Shown here: one piece after another, positions 63,194 to 64,000 of the stretch
How the letters are laid out: every line of letters begins with the position of its first letter
Position numbering within the stretch: the stretch's first letter is position 1
Source of the DNA: Furcasterigmium furcatum
Lineage: Eukaryota > Ascomycota > Sordariomycetes > Glomerellales > Plectosphaerellaceae
Assembly (NCBI GenBank): GCA_001599815.1
Contig: BCIA01000005.1
Coordinates: forward strand, 2,397,088 to 2,461,087
DNA length: 64,000 bases
Reading direction: 5' to 3'
Program-made: the position numbers and the translations under genes
Notes under the pieces: model-generated
The model's input: only the letters and a program-made list of their open reading frames with translations
The model's database searches: none
What the model was told of the DNA's origin: nothing

Positions 63194-64000
63194 TCAACAC
63201 ACCCTCACACCGCACACCTCGACCCCCTTCCCTTCTATCCTCGCCTCCCGCGCAAAGTACCGCACCACCAGCTCCTTCACGAACTCGGCATCGTGCCCGT
63301 TCCACACGTCCAGCCCCATGCTCTCCACTGCATCAGTCCCGACCCGCACCACCGGGAGCGAGATGTCCTCCTCGTCACTTGTGCTCCCCGGGTTCAGGGG
63401 CGCATGTTCCGACTCTTCTTCCCCTACGACGGCCCCTGCCGTTCGCGGCTCGTCGCCATCCTCGTCATCCGTGTACGGCTCGTACGTCTCCTCGGCAGCC
63501 TCGACGACGTCGGCCATAACGGACAGAATCTGCGTCGTCAGGCGGTGGAAGTACGCGATAATCGCGAGCTCCGTCTTCGCCTCGTCCTCCAGGTCCTCGC
63601 CGGGGACCGACGTCGTAGACCTGCGCTTGGTCAAGGAGGCCAGGGAATCGCCCAGGCCGCCAGCAGGCGTGCGAGGGTGGGACGGGCTCGGTGACGGAGC
63701 GAGGTCGGCGAGCAGCGAGTTGTCAAGGACCGCCTCTTCATGTTCGTCGCTGCGGCCTTGCTCGCCCGCACTGGCCCACCAGAGGAACCCGCTGTAGGCC
63801 AAGGCAGCCCAGGAGATGGGCTCGACGACCTTGTCAAGGGAGTCATCCACGCCGACATCTGCGCTAGGGAAAGCACCGGTGGTGAGTCTGATGCTTCCTG
63901 ACGTGACAGATGGTGATCGTTCAGCTGTCCTCGGCCTGGGCGTCGTCGCGTTGAGGCGGCCGAGGCCGCTCTTGAGAGCGCGGAATCGGCGGAGGTCACG
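63194..64000 (-). CDS. DUF4484/LCHN-like protein, 3' part
   Basis: The C-terminal 268 codons of a gene whose 5' end lies right of the window; the frame is open to the edge without an intron. It begins RDLRRFRALKSGLGRLNATT and continues through VDDSLDKVVEPISWAALAYS, GFLWWASAGEQGRSDEHEEA, an acidic Ser/Pro linker, KTELAIIAYFHRLTTQILSV, and ends ARIEGKGVEVCGVRVC. The RRFRALKSGLGRLN and WAALAYSGFLWWASAGE blocks resemble fungal DUF4484 regions found C-terminal to a DENN-like (LCHN/DUF2347) domain, which would act on membrane traffic or polarity. Because the N-terminal domain is outside the window, the family call is tentative although the coding sequence is clear. A shorter product from the Met near 63850 would lose the conserved first block. 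Confidence 0.65.
   Translation of the reverse strand, partial: RDLRRFRALKSGLGRLNATTPRPRTAERSPSVTSGSIRLTTGAFPSADVGVDDSLDKVVEPISWAALAYSGFLWWASAGEQGRSDEHEEAVLDNSLLADLAPSPSPSHPRTPAGGLGDSLASLTKRRSTTSVPGEDLEDEAKTELAIIAYFHRLTTQILSVMADVVEAAEETYEPYTDDEDGDEPRTAGAVVGEEESEHAPLNPGSTSDEEDISLPVVRVGTDAVESMGLDVWNGHDAEFVKELVVRYFAREARIEGKGVEVCGVRVC

Noticed and set aside
1..64000. CRISPR arrays, phage or insertion sequences
   Set aside because: No regularly spaced repeats, transposase or prokaryotic signals; intron-bearing eukaryotic genes throughout.

Overview
The window is nuclear DNA of a filamentous ascomycete (Pezizomycotina, most likely Sordariomycetes). Genes are spaced and monocistronic. Most carry one to three short introns (about 47-122 nt) with GT..AG ends and CTGAC, CTAAC or TACTAAC branch sites. 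Coding sequence is GC-rich. Filamentous-ascomycete families are present: an RTA1 membrane protein, a KRE9-type GPI protein, DUF5672 proteins, a CBM18 protein and a fungal Nrm1/Whi5-type repressor. One ambiguous base (N at 31750) points to a draft assembly. Exon borders below were placed by hand from splice signals, frame continuity and family knowledge; no search was run.

Left third (1-19435). PRP18 (minus) and SAP18 (plus) are divergent. A tiny complex I NDUFB4/B15-type subunit (minus) and a Gtt1-like glutathione S-transferase (plus) follow. Then come a GPI-anchored KRE9-like protein, two head-to-head DUF5672 glycosyltransferase-like type II membrane proteins, a secreted protein with two chitin-binding CBM18 modules, an N-terminal protein methyltransferase (TAE1) whose SAM motif is split by a 611-nt intron, and an SMP-30/gluconolactonase-like enzyme.

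Middle (19436-45413). About 6.5 kb without a convincing gene precedes a bZIP factor with a CAG-repeat leader. It is followed by an aldehyde dehydrogenase with a likely mitochondrial presequence, the Sar1 exchange factor SEC12, a Cys/His-containing orphan, aspartyl aminopeptidase, and an endonuclease/exonuclease/phosphatase (TDP2-like) gene with an apparent one-base frame break. A further 6.8 kb without a convincing gene leads to MED15.

Right third (45414-64000). MED15 (1,485 residues, Gln-rich, KIX-like N-terminus, C-terminal C2H2-like finger) is followed by a Whi5/Nrm1-type repressor. A degraded stretch with a decayed RNase H-like ORF and a diverged repeat pair comes next, then an FAD-linked oxidase, an RTA1-family membrane protein, the tRNA exportin LOS1 with a 12-nt first coding exon, and the 3' part of a DUF4484/LCHN-like gene running off the right edge.

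The genes do not form a biosynthetic or defence cluster. The window is mostly housekeeping (splicing, chromatin, Mediator, ER export, tRNA export, proteolysis) with interspersed cell-surface and secreted genes. The oddities most worth following are the divergent DUF5672 pair, the TAE1 intron, the frame break at about 38060, the alternative N-termini of the bZIP factor and the aminopeptidase, and a perfect hairpin just upstream of the MED15 start.
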